From an uncultured Oscillospiraceae bacterium (GTDB lineage Bacteria; Bacillota; Clostridia; Oscillospirales; Oscillospiraceae): a stretch of DNA of 40,056 bases. Positions 17,033 through 25,144 of this stretch are shown piece by piece. The position numbers were made by a program, and so were the translations under genes. The stretch is from assembly GCA_900763685.1 (NCBI GenBank), contig CAAFLF010000012.1, positions 1-40,056 of the forward strand, written 5' to 3'. Below the pieces are notes generated by a model. The model saw only the letters and a program-made list of their open reading frames with translations. It did not search any database and was not told the origin of the DNA. Position 1 is the stretch's first letter. Every line of letters starts with the position of its first letter.

Positions 17033-19081
17033 TCAGTTCATGGTCTCGGCGTTCCGGGCGAAGAGCTCCGCCACCCGGTCCCGGAGGGCCGGGGAGCGGG
17101 CAAGCTCCGGGTCTTCCCGCAACAGGGCCTCCGCGGCCCTCTGGGCGGACTGCAGGAGCTGGGCGTCGCAGCCCAGGTCCGCCACCCGCAGCCCCGGCAG
17201 CCCGTGCTGCCGGACGCCGAAGAAGTCCCCCGGCCCCCGGAGGCGCAGGTCCTCCTCCGCCAGGCGGAAGCCGTCGTTGGTTTGGGTCAGGATCTTCAGC
17301 CGCTGCCGGGTCTCCTCGTTCCGGTTGTCGGAGAGGAGGACGCAGTAGCTCTGGTGCTTCCCCCGGCCCACCCGGCCCCGGAGCTGGTGGAGCTGGGAGA
17401 GACCGAAGCGCTCCGCGTTCTCCACCACCATGACGGCGGCGTTGGGCACGTCCACCCCCACCTCGATGACGGTGGTGGAGACCAGAATATCCGTCTCCCC
17501 GGCGGCGAAGGCGGCCATGACGGCCTCCTTCTCCTTAGGTCTCATCTTTCCGTGGACGAAGGCCACCCGCAGGTCCGGGAAGACCTCCTTTTGGAGCTGC
17601 TGGGCATATTCCTTCACGGCCTTGGTGTCGTCGCCCTCCTCCTCGCCGCTCTCCACCATGGGGCAGACGATGTAGGCCTGACGGCCCTGGGCGATGAGCT
17701 TCCGAAGGAAGGCGTAGATCCGGGGCCGATAGCTCCCCGGCACGGCGAAGGTCTCGATGGGCTGGCGTCCCGGCGGCAGCTCGTCGATGAGGGAGACGTC
17801 CAGGTCCCCGTAGAGGATCAGGGCCAGGGTCCGGGGGATGGGCGTCGCGGACATCACCAGGGTGTGGGGATGGAGTCCCTTCTCCGCGAGGGCCGCCCGC
17901 TGGGCCACGCCGAAGCGGTGCTGTTCGTCCGTCACCACGAGGCCGAGGTCCCGGAAGGTGACCGTCCCCGTGAGGAGGGCGTGGGTGCCGATGGCAAGGT
18001 CGATGTCCCCCGCCGCCAGGGCGGCGTTGGTCTCCCGCTTCGCCTTCACGCCGGTGGAGCCCGTCAGCAGGGCGCAGCGGACGCCCAAAGGCTCCAGCAG
18101 GGGGGCCAGGGTCTCATAGTGCTGCCGGGCCAGGATCTCCGTGGGGGCCATCAGGGCCGCCTGGCGGCCGTTCCTCGCCGCGAAGTAGACGCAGGCGGCG
18201 GCCACCATGGTCTTGCCGGAGCCCACGTCCCCCTGGCAGAGCCGGTTCATGGGAAGGCCCGAGCGCATGTCCCTCAGGGCCTCGTCGATGGAGCGGCGCT
18301 GGGCCCCCGTCAGGGAGAAGGGGAGGGCGGCGTAGAAGGGTGCCATGTCCACCGCCGCCATGGGGGGCACGGTGACGGCGCTCCGCCGGGACCGGAGCCC
18401 GGCCAGGCCCAGGGCGAAGAGGAAGAGCTCCTCAAAGGCCAGCCGCCGCCGGGCCAGGCTCAGGGCCTCGTCCCCCTCCGGAAAGTGGATGTTCTCCACG
18501 GCGTAGGCGGCGGAGCAGAGGGCGTTCTCCCGCCGGATGGCGGCGGGCAGCAGCTCCGGCACGGCGTCGCCGCACTCGTCCAGCGCCTGGCGGATGGTCC
18601 GGGCAAGGAAGAGCTGGCTGAGCCCCGCCGTCAGGGGATAGATGGGCACGATACGGCCCGTCCGCTCCCCCAGGCCCTCTTTCTCCACGATGGGGCTGGC
18701 CATGGACTTGCGGAGGAGGCTACCCTCCGCCTTGCCGTAAAAGAGGTAGGTCTGCCCCGCCTGCAGGCTGTTTTTCAGCCAGCTCTGGTTGAAGAAGGTC
18801 AGGTCCAGCACCCCGGTCTCATCCACCGCCCGGACCTTCACGAGGTCCATCCCCTTGCGGATGTGGGCAAGGGTGGGGGCGGAGGCGATCATGGCGGCCA
18901 CGCAGGCGCTCTCCCCGGGGATGAGCTCGGAGATCTTTTTGGTCTCCCGCCGGTCATCGTAGGCCCGGGGGTAGAAGCGCAGCAGGTCCCCCAGGGTCCG
19001 GATGTCCAGCCGTTCCAGCACCTTCGCCTTCTGGGGCCCGACGCCCCGCAGGACCGTCACCGGGCTCGTCAGGGTCTCCAT
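17033..19081 (-). CDS. recG: ATP-dependent DNA helicase RecG
   Basis: RecG is a superfamily 2 helicase that remodels stalled replication forks and branched recombination intermediates. The 682-residue protein has the family length, with an N-terminal wedge/OB domain (GVGPQKAKVLERL, then DLTFFNQSWLK) and helicase domains. The Walker A is GDVGSGKT, the DExH box reads DEQH in TDEQHRFG, and motif VI is in QLRGRVGRG. The C-terminal LRGPGDFFGVRQHGLPG block is diagnostic. The ATG at 19081 has AAGGGAGG upstream. A minus-strand promoter lies about 65 bp before it, back to back with the ECF sigma gene. Confidence 0.96.
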   Translation of the reverse strand: METLTSPVTVLRGVGPQKAKVLERLDIRTLGDLLRFYPRAYDDRRETKKISELIPGESACVAAMIASAPTLAHIRKGMDLVKVRAVDETGVLDLTFFNQSWLKNSLQAGQTYLFYGKAEGSLLRKSMASPIVEKEGLGERTGRIVPIYPLTAGLSQLFLARTIRQALDECGDAVPELLPAAIRRENALCSAAYAVENIHFPEGDEALSLARRRLAFEELFLFALGLAGLRSRRSAVTVPPMAAVDMAPFYAALPFSLTGAQRRSIDEALRDMRSGLPMNRLCQGDVGSGKTMVAAACVYFAARNGRQAALMAPTEILARQHYETLAPLLEPLGVRCALLTGSTGVKAKRETNAALAAGDIDLAIGTHALLTGTVTFRDLGLVVTDEQHRFGVAQRAALAEKGLHPHTLVMSATPIPRTLALILYGDLDVSLIDELPPGRQPIETFAVPGSYRPRIYAFLRKLIAQGRQAYIVCPMVESGEEEGDDTKAVKEYAQQLQKEVFPDLRVAFVHGKMRPKEKEAVMAAFAAGETDILVSTTVIEVGVDVPNAAVMVVENAERFGLSQLHQLRGRVGRGKHQSYCVLLSDNRNEETRQRLKILTQTNDGFRLAEEDLRLRGPGDFFGVRQHGLPGLRVADLGCDAQLLQSAQRAAEALLREDPELARSPALRDRVAELFARNAETMN

Positions 19082-19147
19082 GCCGCCGCCTCCCTTCCTG
19101 AATGGGGGCTTCCCTTGGGGGCCGCCCCTGTGGTAAACTGGAACTAT

Positions 19148-19176
19148 ATTATACTCCCAACAGGGAAATTTGAAAA
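19148..19176 (-). promoter_or_regulatory. Sigma-A promoter of the recG operon
   Basis: On the minus strand a perfect TATAAT (19153-19148) follows TTTTCA (19176-19171), four of six consensus bases, with 17 bp between them. The start would be near 19141, giving a leader of about 60 bases. Confidence 0.6.
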
Positions 19177-19182
19177 GAAATT

Positions 19183-19210
19183 TGTAACGAACGCCGCCGT
19201 CCGCCGTCTA
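19183..19210 (+). promoter_or_regulatory. ECF-type promoter before the sigma factor gene
   Basis: TGTAAC (19183-19188) and CGTCTA (19205-19210) are separated by 16 bp. This fits the TGAAAC/TGTAAC-N16-17-CGTC pattern recognised by Bacillus ECF factors such as SigX, SigM and SigW. It lies about 35 bp before the sigma factor start, where an autoregulated promoter is expected. It begins seven bases beyond the -35 of the divergent recG promoter. Confidence 0.6.
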
Positions 19211-19244
19211 TCAGGCAGAAAACGCAGGGAAGGGAGGGGCTGCC

Positions 19245-19715
19245 ATGCCGGATTTCACAGAGGTCTACCGGGAATACTTCGCCGGGGTCTACCGCTATGT
19301 CCTGGCCCTCTGCGGCGATCCCTCCCTGGCGGAGGAGATCACCCAGGAGACCTTTTTCCGCAGCCTTGCCGCCATCGACGGCTTCCGGGGGGACTGCCCC
19401 CTCTCCGCCTGGCTCTGCCGGGTCGCCCGGAACTGCTGGCTGGACCACTGCCGGGATCACCGCCGCCATAGCGGGGATGTCCCGCCGGAGGGCCGCGCCC
19501 CCGGTGCGGAGGAGGCTTACCTCCGCCGGGAGGAGGCGAGAGCCGCCCTGGCGGGCCTGGACCGCCTGCCGGAGCCCTACGGCGGGGTGCTGCGGCTCCG
19601 GGCTCTGGGGGGCCTCAGCTTCCGGGACATCGGGGCGGCGTACGGAAAGACCGAGACCTGGGCCCGGGTCACCTGCTTCCGGGCCCGGCAGCGACTGAAG
19701 GAGGAGATGGAATGA
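19245..19715 (+). CDS. ECF RNA polymerase sigma factor
   Basis: Extracytoplasmic-function sigma factors direct RNA polymerase to stress-response promoters. The 156-residue protein has only region 2 (EEITQETFFRSLAAIDGFRG, then LCRVARNCWLDHCR) and region 4 (LRLRALGGLSFRDIGAAYGKTETWARVTCFRARQRLKEE), as expected for the class. The linker is short and proline-rich. The ATG at 19245 follows GGGAGGGG. It overlaps the next gene by an ATGA junction, and the zinc-finger anti-sigma candidate encoded there indicates the usual sigma/anti-sigma pair. The signal sensed is unknown. Confidence 0.93.
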   Translation: MPDFTEVYREYFAGVYRYVLALCGDPSLAEEITQETFFRSLAAIDGFRGDCPLSAWLCRVARNCWLDHCRDHRRHSGDVPPEGRAPGAEEAYLRREEARAALAGLDRLPEPYGGVLRLRALGGLSFRDIGAAYGKTETWARVTCFRARQRLKEEME

Positions 19716-20545
19716 ACTGCGAGATCGTACGAGACCTGCTGCCCCTGTACGCGGACGGCCTCTGCTCGGAGGAGAGCCGCAGGGCGGTGGAGGAGCACCT
19801 GAAGACCTGCGAGGCCTGCCGGAAGCTCCTGCCGGAGGACCCTGAGGAGATGCCCTCCCCGGCGGCGGGCTCCGAGAGGGAGAACGGCGTGCTGCAGGGC
19901 ATCTCCCGGGAGTGGAAGCGGCAGAAGCGCCGCTCCTGGCGGCGGGGCATCCTGCTGGGGATGGCGCTGCTGCTGGCCCTGGCGCTGCTGGCAAAGCCCC
20001 TTTTGCTGGGCTATCTCCAGACCGGATCCATGGGCACGGAGACGGACATGGCCGGGGACCTCCTCTGCGGCTACAACCGCCTGACGGGAGAGGCTTTCGC
20101 TGCTGTCTACGAGTGGGATGGCAGGGAGGAGACCATGGATTTCACCGTGCCGGACACCGTCTTCGGCTACCGCGTCACCGCCCTGGGGGGCTACGTGGGC
20201 CGGGGCGCACCCTACGCCTTCACCGTGGAGCTGCCGGAGGGCTTCGGCCACACGCGGGAGGGCTTCGGGGAGGACCTCTGGGACTACGCCCTGGAGAAAT
20301 ACCCCAATGCGGAGGTGGTGGAGCTGCCCTTCACCGTCCACATCGGCAAGGACCTGAAGGAGATCCAGGAGGAAGCCTTCGGCAGCTGCTATGGTTTTAC
20401 TGCCGAGGGGCACGAGGTCCTCTATCACATCACCCTCACCGTGGACTGCGACCCTGCCAACAAGACCTTCTACTCCGAAAACGGCGTCCTCTACGAGAGA
20501 GCCACCGGCAAGCCCGTCCTCGGCACCGCGGGAGGCACCCCATGA
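19712..20545 (+). CDS. Membrane-bound anti-sigma factor with zf-HC2 domain
   Basis: The N-terminal 45 residues form an anti-sigma zinc-finger (zf-HC2): CEIVRDLLPLYADGLCSEES, then VEEHLKTCEACRKLL with the H-x3-C-x2-C arrangement. A basic stretch (KRQKRRSWRRG) leads into one membrane helix at about 87-108. The extracellular part (about 110-277) has no domain I recognise and could be the sensing portion. It overlaps the sigma gene by four bases, so the two are translationally coupled. In the absence of a signal it would hold the sigma factor at the membrane. A strong hairpin terminator follows. Confidence 0.85.
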   Translation: MNCEIVRDLLPLYADGLCSEESRRAVEEHLKTCEACRKLLPEDPEEMPSPAAGSERENGVLQGISREWKRQKRRSWRRGILLGMALLLALALLAKPLLLGYLQTGSMGTETDMAGDLLCGYNRLTGEAFAAVYEWDGREETMDFTVPDTVFGYRVTALGGYVGRGAPYAFTVELPEGFGHTREGFGEDLWDYALEKYPNAEVVELPFTVHIGKDLKEIQEEAFGSCYGFTAEGHEVLYHITLTVDCDPANKTFYSENGVLYERATGKPVLGTAGGTP

Positions 20546-20572
20546 GCGCCCCACCCAATTTCAAAGAGGCTT

Positions 20573-20608
20573 CCAAAGGAAGGGCCGCGGCCCTTCCTTT
20601 GGCCGTTT
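20573..20608 (+). terminator. Palindromic terminator after the anti-sigma gene
   Basis: CCAAAGGAAGGGCCG (20573-20587) is followed immediately by its exact reverse complement (20588-20602), then CCGTTTCC. The same hairpin type recurs at 26631, so this is also a member of a dispersed hairpin family. Confidence 0.65.
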
Positions 20609-20682
20609 CCGGGAAGCGGCGTCTTCGTCCGCCGCCTCCCCGGCTGTCCGCGAAAAGAGGACTGGAAACCCCGCTCCCTTTG

Positions 20683-20691
20683 TGCTACAAT
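20683..20691 (+). promoter_or_regulatory. Extended -10 promoter of pepD
   Basis: TGC precedes TACAAT (20686-20691), with only a weak -35 (CTGGAA). It lies 50 bp before the pepD start. Confidence 0.45.
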
Positions 20692-20740
20692 ACCCCCGTA
20701 GAATACCATCGCGGGCGCTCCCCGCGGAAAGGACGGAACT

Positions 20741-22174
20741 ATGCTGGAACATCTGGAACCCAAGGCGGTTTTTCACTGGTTTGAGGCCCTCTGCGCCATC
20801 CCCCACGGCTCCGGGAATACCCGCGCCGTAGCCGACTGGTGCGTGGACTTCGCCAAGGCCCGGGGCCTCGCCTGCCGCCGAGACGGGCACGACAACGTCG
20901 TCATCGTGAAGGAGGCCGCCCCCGGCTACGAGGCCGCCCCCACCCTGATCCTCCAGGGCCACCTGGACATGGTCTGCGAGAAGGTCCCCGGCTGTGAGAA
21001 GGACATGGCGAGAGAAGGTCTGGACCTCCGTTGCGATGAGAACTGGGTCTGGGCCGAGGGCACCACCCTGGGCGGGGACGACGGCATCGCCGTGGCCATG
21101 GCTCTCGCCATCCTGGATGACGACAGCCTGCCCCACCCCCGGCTGGAGGTCCTCATCACCGCCGATGAGGAGATCGGCATGCTGGGGGCCGAGGGCCTGG
21201 ACGCCTCCGACCTCCGGGGCCGCCAGCTCCTGAACCTGGACTCCGAGAGCGAGGGCGTCTTCACCGTGGGCTGCGCCGGCGGCAACCGGACCCACTGCGT
21301 CCTGCCCCTCCGGCGGGAGACCTACGAGGGCGGCGTCTGGCGCCTGACCGTCAGCGGTCTGCGGGGCGGCCACTCCGGCGAGTGCATCGGCCTGGGCCGG
21401 GGCAACGCCTCCGTGCTCCTGGGCCGCGCGCTGGGCGAGGTGGCCCGGCACACCGAGCTGCGCCTGATCCTGGCCCAGGGCGGCCTGAAGGACAACGCCA
21501 TTCCCTCCCAGGCGGAGGCGGAGATCGCCGTCCCCGCCGGGACGGAGCTCAGCGACATCGCCGCCGCCTTTGAGGCCCAGCTCCGCCATGAGTACCGGGC
21601 CGCGGACCCGGATGTCACCGTCACCGTGACCCCCTGCGAGCCCAGCTTCCTCCCCATGGATGAGGCCTCCACCGCCCGCTGCCTCTGCCTCCTGACCTGC
21701 GCCCCCAACGGCATCCAGGAGATGAGCCAGGATGTCCCCGGCCTGCCCCAGACCTCCCTCAACCTGGGCATCCTCACAACGGCGGAGGACGCCATGGAGG
21801 CCTCCTTCTGCCTGCGCAGCAGCGTCGCGAGCCAGAAGGAGATGATCCGCCGCCGCCTGGACAGCCTCACGACGGGCCTGGGCGGCCATACCGAGGTCAG
21901 CGGCGACTATCCCGCCTGGGAGTACCGGGCGGACTCCGCCCTCCGGGACCGGATGGTGGCGGTCTACCGGGACCAGTACGGCGCGGAGCCCCGGATCGAG
22001 GTCATCCACGCAGGGCTGGAGTGCGGCCTTCTCTCCGGCAAGCTGCCGGGGCTGGACTGCGTCTCCATCGGCCCGGACCTGGAGGACATCCACACCCCCC
22101 GGGAGCGCATGAGCATCCCCTCCGTCCAGCGGATCTGGGCCTTCGTGACGGAGGTCCTCCGCCGAAGCAAGTGA
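20741..22174 (+). CDS. pepD: Aminoacyl-histidine dipeptidase PepD (M20C)
   Basis: PepD is a di-zinc exopeptidase that hydrolyses Xaa-His and other dipeptides in the cytoplasm. The 477-residue protein has the family length and its metal-site blocks in order: QGHLDMVCE, GDDGIAVAMALAILDD, the catalytic ADEEIGMLGAEGLD, NLDSESEGVF, and the C-terminal HAGLECGLLSGKLPGLD. A lid or dimerisation domain is inserted in the middle (about 190-380). The ATG at 20741 follows GGAAAGGA. The next gene starts on the last base of its stop codon, so the two form an operon. The neighbour is a tRNA deacylase, with no evident metabolic link. Confidence 0.93.
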   Translation: MLEHLEPKAVFHWFEALCAIPHGSGNTRAVADWCVDFAKARGLACRRDGHDNVVIVKEAAPGYEAAPTLILQGHLDMVCEKVPGCEKDMAREGLDLRCDENWVWAEGTTLGGDDGIAVAMALAILDDDSLPHPRLEVLITADEEIGMLGAEGLDASDLRGRQLLNLDSESEGVFTVGCAGGNRTHCVLPLRRETYEGGVWRLTVSGLRGGHSGECIGLGRGNASVLLGRALGEVARHTELRLILAQGGLKDNAIPSQAEAEIAVPAGTELSDIAAAFEAQLRHEYRAADPDVTVTVTPCEPSFLPMDEASTARCLCLLTCAPNGIQEMSQDVPGLPQTSLNLGILTTAEDAMEASFCLRSSVASQKEMIRRRLDSLTTGLGGHTEVSGDYPAWEYRADSALRDRMVAVYRDQYGAEPRIEVIHAGLECGLLSGKLPGLDCVSIGPDLEDIHTPRERMSIPSVQRIWAFVTEVLRRSK

Positions 22175-22662
22175 TGGATAAGCAGGGCGTTTACCGCTTC
22201 CTTCGGGAGCGGGGCATCGAATACGAGTGTGTGGAGCACCCGGCGGCCTACAACATGGAGGAGATGTCCCACATCGCCCTCCCGCACCCGGAGGCCGACG
22301 CCAAAAACCTCTTCGTCCGGGACGAGAAGAAGCGGGATTACTATCTCATCACCGTGAAGGGCAGCAAGCGGGTGGACCTGAAGGCCTTCCGCCAGCGGCA
22401 CGGGACGAAGGCCCTCCGCTTCGCCTCGGCGGAGGAGCTCGCGGACATTCTGGGCCTCCTCCCCGGCCACGTGACGCCCCTGGGCCTCCTCAACGACGAG
22501 GAGCGCCGGGTGAAGGCCTATCTGGACGCCGCCTTCCTGGACCCGCCGGGCCTCGTGGGCGTCCACCCCAACGAGAATACCGCCACCCTCTTCCTGCGGA
22601 CCGGGGACCTCATCGCCATCCTCCGGGACCACGGAACGGAAGTGGAGCTCACGGAGCTGTAA
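22174..22662 (+). CDS. YbaK/prolyl-tRNA-editing deacylase family protein
   Basis: Proteins of this family hydrolyse mischarged tRNAs in trans, for example Ala-tRNAPro or Cys-tRNAPro. The 162-residue protein matches the free-standing ProXp-ala/PrdX type. It begins YRFLRERGIEYECVEHPAAYNMEEM, then DAKNLFVRDEKKRDYYLITVKGSKRVDLK with the conserved lysines, and ends with GVHPNENTATLFLRTGDL. The G-H-V-T-P-L-G loop (LLPGHVTPLGLL) is typical. The ATG shares a base with the pepD stop codon; the exact substrate cannot be read from the sequence. Confidence 0.88.
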   Translation: MDKQGVYRFLRERGIEYECVEHPAAYNMEEMSHIALPHPEADAKNLFVRDEKKRDYYLITVKGSKRVDLKAFRQRHGTKALRFASAEELADILGLLPGHVTPLGLLNDEERRVKAYLDAAFLDPPGLVGVHPNENTATLFLRTGDLIAILRDHGTEVELTEL

Positions 22663-22665
22663 GCC

Positions 22666-22697
22666 AAGACCGCCGCCCATCCGGGCGGCGGTCTTTT
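22666..22697. terminator. Bidirectional terminator between the YbaK-type gene and the minus-strand unknown gene
   Basis: GACCGCCGCCC (22668-22678) pairs with GGGCGGCGGTC (22683-22693) around ATCC. The flanks (AA before, TTTT after) extend the pairing and give U-runs on either strand. Confidence 0.8.
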
Positions 22698-23125
22698 CAG
22701 AATCCCTTGTACTTTTTGAGGAACGCGACGGTGGAGAGCCATTGCAGGTCCGCCAGGATCTCCTCCGGGGAGGACCACCAGGCGTCCCCCAGGTAGCGCT
22801 GGCCGTACTGATAGTACCAGGGGACCAGGTCCCCATAGGGCGGCTCTTTCTTTACCAGCTTGTGAAGGGTGATGTGCTGGCTGATAGAGACGGCGTACTC
22901 CTCGTCCACCCGAAAGGCGGGCAGGAAGAGGCCCCGGCCCTCCCGGCCGGCCTCCGCCTCTAGGTAGTCCGCCGTCAGGTCCGCCAGACTCAGCTCCGGC
23001 GGCTCCCGGAAGAGCTGCCGGAGGAGCGTCTCCGGGTCCCGCTCTCCGGCGGGGAGCAGGATGGCCGCCGAGGGGACGTTCCAGTTCCCCAGCGGGGCGG
23101 ACCGGAGGAGGATCCGTTCGTTCAT
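22697..23125 (-). CDS. Protein of unknown function, 142 residues
   Basis: I do not recognise this protein. It is predicted to be soluble, with no signal peptide or membrane helix. It starts MNERILLRSAPLGNWNVPSA and has an acidic middle part (LFREPPELSLADLTADYLEAEAG). The C-terminal half is rich in Tyr and Trp (LVPWYYQYGQRYLGDAWWSS). The ATG at 23125 is well supported by AAAGGAG upstream; longer readings in this frame overlap the metallopeptidase gene and are not real. It lies 31 bp after that gene and is probably co-transcribed with it. Confidence 0.75.
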   Translation of the reverse strand: MNERILLRSAPLGNWNVPSAAILLPAGERDPETLLRQLFREPPELSLADLTADYLEAEAGREGRGLFLPAFRVDEEYAVSISQHITLHKLVKKEPPYGDLVPWYYQYGQRYLGDAWWSSPEEILADLQWLSTVAFLKKYKGF

Positions 23126-23156
23126 AGGCACTCCTTTCTGTCGTGGGGAAACACCC

Positions 23157-23687
23157 TCACGCCTCCCGGGGCATCCGCAGGAGCTTCCGCCGCTCCCGGT
23201 GGTCCGGCAGGACGGAGGCCAGCAGGGCGTAGAAGGCGGGGCTGTGGTCGTGGTGGCGGATGTGGCAGAGCTCATGGACCACCACCAGGTCAATGGCCTC
23301 CTCCGGGCAGAGCATCAGAAAGCAGGAGAAGGAGAGGCTGTTTTTGGCGCCGCAGCTCCCGTACCGGGTCCGGGCCTCCGTCACGCGGAAGCCCGTAGGC
23401 TCCACCCCCAGGATGGCGGCGTAGCGGGCAATCTTTCCCGGCAGGACGGCCTTGGCCTTTGCCTTCAGGGCGGCGATGTCCTCCCGGGACTGGGGCGGGG
23501 GAGAGGCGGCCAGCCTCTCTCGGACCTTCGCCAGGTGTGCCCGGGCCCAGCCCTCGTGGGCCTGGACGAAGGCCTGGATGGCGGTGTCCGGCGCTTGCGA
23601 CGGGGCCCGGACCTGCAGGCGGCCCTCCCGTGTGATCTCCAGCGCCAGGGTCCTCCGGCGGGAGCGAATGATCTCATAGTCCATCAT
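23157..23687 (-). CDS. YgjP-like (DUF45/SprT-like) zinc metallopeptidase
   Basis: The 176-residue protein has the YgjP/M48-type layout: an N-terminal strand-rich part (YEIIRSRRRTLALEITREGRLQVRAP), a helical middle, and the zinc site VVHELCHIRHHDHSPAFYALL. The HExxH motif and a following histidine provide ligands. RTRYGSCGAKNSLSFS is the second family hallmark. Cellular substrates of this family are unknown. The start is the ATG at 23687 or 23684. The promoter TTGCAA-N17-TATACT lies so close that the transcript is predicted to begin at the first ATG, so translation may be leaderless. Otherwise GGGGG is the only possible binding site. Confidence 0.88.
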   Translation of the reverse strand: MMDYEIIRSRRRTLALEITREGRLQVRAPSQAPDTAIQAFVQAHEGWARAHLAKVRERLAASPPPQSREDIAALKAKAKAVLPGKIARYAAILGVEPTGFRVTEARTRYGSCGAKNSLSFSCFLMLCPEEAIDLVVVHELCHIRHHDHSPAFYALLASVLPDHRERRKLLRMPREA

Positions 23688-23693
23688 GCCCCC

Positions 23694-23722
23694 AGTATAG
23701 CGGAAGCCGCCGCCCATTGCAA
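23694..23722 (-). promoter_or_regulatory. Promoter of the metallopeptidase operon (predicted leaderless start)
   Basis: On the minus strand TTGCAA (23722-23717) and TATACT (23699-23694) are 17 bp apart, the same boxes and spacing as the mraZ promoter. The seventh base after the -10 is the A of the ATG at 23687. Confidence 0.65.
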
Positions 23723-23799
23723 GGGCGGCATTGGCGGACATGGCGGGGAAGAGGCCCCGGATGGCCCCCGGAAAGTCCCGGATTTCAGCGAATTGCACC

Positions 23800-23828
23800 T
23801 TGCCAGCGGGACAAAAATCGGGTATACT
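23800..23828 (+). promoter_or_regulatory. Promoter of the aminotransferase operon
   Basis: TTGCCA (23800-23805) and TATACT (23823-23828) are separated by 17 bp. The start is predicted near 23835, 35 bases before the gene. Confidence 0.7.
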
Positions 23829-23839
23829 ATTCGAATAGT
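23826..23839 (+). promoter_or_regulatory. Perfect 14-bp palindrome over the transcription start (candidate operator)
   Basis: ACTATTCGAATAGT is a perfect inverted repeat covering the end of the -10 box and the predicted +1. A bound repressor would block the promoter. No regulator gene is adjacent and the binding protein is unknown. Confidence 0.5.
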
Positions 23840-23869
23840 GAAAAATTGGAAACGAAAGGATGGATCTCC

Positions 23870-25144
23870 ATGAAGGAATACCGGAACCTCACCCGGCCGG
23901 AGTTAGAGGCGGAGCTTTCCGCCGCCCGGGCGGAGTATGACGCCCTGAAAGCCAAGGGCCTGAAGCTGAACATGGCCCGGGGCAAGCCCGGCAAACAGCA
24001 GCTGGACATGGTCAGCGGCCTCTTCGATGTCTTCCATACGCCGGAGGACTTCGTCTCCGACGGCGTGGACTGCCGGAACTACGGCGAGCTGGCCGGCCTC
24101 CCCGCCGCCCGCCGCCTCTTCGCGGAGATCCTGGGCTGCCGGGAGAGCCAGGTCTTCGCCGGCGGCAACGCCAGCCTCCAGCTGATGTACGACACCGTCA
24201 GCAAGGCCATGACCCACGGCCTGCTCCATTCCGAGCGGCCCTGGTGCAAAGAGGAGGGCCTCAAGTGGCTCTGCCCCGCCCCCGGCTATGACCGCCACTT
24301 CAAGATCACGGAGTCCTTCGGCTTTGAGCTCATCACCATCCCCATGACCCCCGACGGCCCGGATATGGACGCCGTGGAGGCCGCTGTGAAGGACCCCAAG
24401 GTCAAGGGCATGTGGAATGTCCCCAAGTACTCCAACCCCCAGGGCTACATTTACTCCGAGGAGACCATCCGCCGCCTTGCTTCCCTGAAGCCCGCCGCCC
24501 CGGACTTCCTCCTCATGTGGGACAACGCCTACTGCATCCACGAGCTGGAGGGGGACTACGTGCCCTTCCCGGACATCCTCGCCGAGTGCGCCAGGTACGG
24601 CAACGCCGACATGGTCTTCGAGTTCGCCTCCACCTCCAAGGTGACCCTCCCCGGCGCGGGCATCTCCTGCTTCGCCTGCTCCGAGGCGAACCTCGCCTAC
24701 ATGGAAAAGCTCATCGGCATCCAGGCCATCAGCTTTGACAAGGTGAACCAGCAGCGCCACGTCCTTTATCTCAAAGATAAGGCCACGACTCTGGCTCTGA
24801 TGCGCCGCCACGCCGCCATCCTCGCCCCCAAGTTCCGGGCCGTGACGGACGCCCTGGACCGGGAGATCGCCCCTCTCGGCATCGCCAGCTGGACCCATCC
24901 CAAGGGCGGCTACTTCGTCTCCCTGGACGCCATGCCCGGCACCGCCAAGCGTACCTTACAGCTCTGCAAGGAGGCCGGCGTCACCATGACCGGCGCCGGC
25001 GCCACCTTCCCCTACGGCAAGGACCCCCAGGACAGCAACATCCGCATCGCTCCCTCCCTGCCCCCGGTGGAGGAGCTGGAGCAGGCCATTCAGGTGCTCT
25101 GCGCCTGTCTGAGACTTTCCGCGTTGGAGGAGTACCTGAAATGA
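23870..25144 (+). CDS. PLP-dependent aminotransferase (aspartate aminotransferase-like, PF12897 type)
   Basis: Fold-type I aminotransferases use pyridoxal phosphate to move amino groups between amino and keto acids. The 424-residue protein resembles the branch that begins with the signature LNMARGKPGKQQLDMVSGLF. It has the cofactor-contact segments GGNASLQLMYDTVSKA, WNVPKYSNPQGY and LMWDNAYCIHEL, and the Schiff-base lysine in FASTSKVTLPGAGIS. Substrate specificity cannot be read from sequence. The ATG at 23870 follows GAAAGGATGG. It overlaps the radical SAM gene by an ATGA junction, so the pair is translationally coupled. Confidence 0.9.
   Translation: MKEYRNLTRPELEAELSAARAEYDALKAKGLKLNMARGKPGKQQLDMVSGLFDVFHTPEDFVSDGVDCRNYGELAGLPAARRLFAEILGCRESQVFAGGNASLQLMYDTVSKAMTHGLLHSERPWCKEEGLKWLCPAPGYDRHFKITESFGFELITIPMTPDGPDMDAVEAAVKDPKVKGMWNVPKYSNPQGYIYSEETIRRLASLKPAAPDFLLMWDNAYCIHELEGDYVPFPDILAECARYGNADMVFEFASTSKVTLPGAGISCFACSEANLAYMEKLIGIQAISFDKVNQQRHVLYLKDKATTLALMRRHAAILAPKFRAVTDALDREIAPLGIASWTHPKGGYFVSLDAMPGTAKRTLQLCKEAGVTMTGAGATFPYGKDPQDSNIRIAPSLPPVEELEQAIQVLCACLRLSALEEYLK

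Noticed and set aside
16226..19471. A 1081-residue plus-strand open frame across the GT8 and recG region
   Set aside because: It is antisense to two genes with clear family motifs, lacks recognisable domains and has a low-complexity translation.
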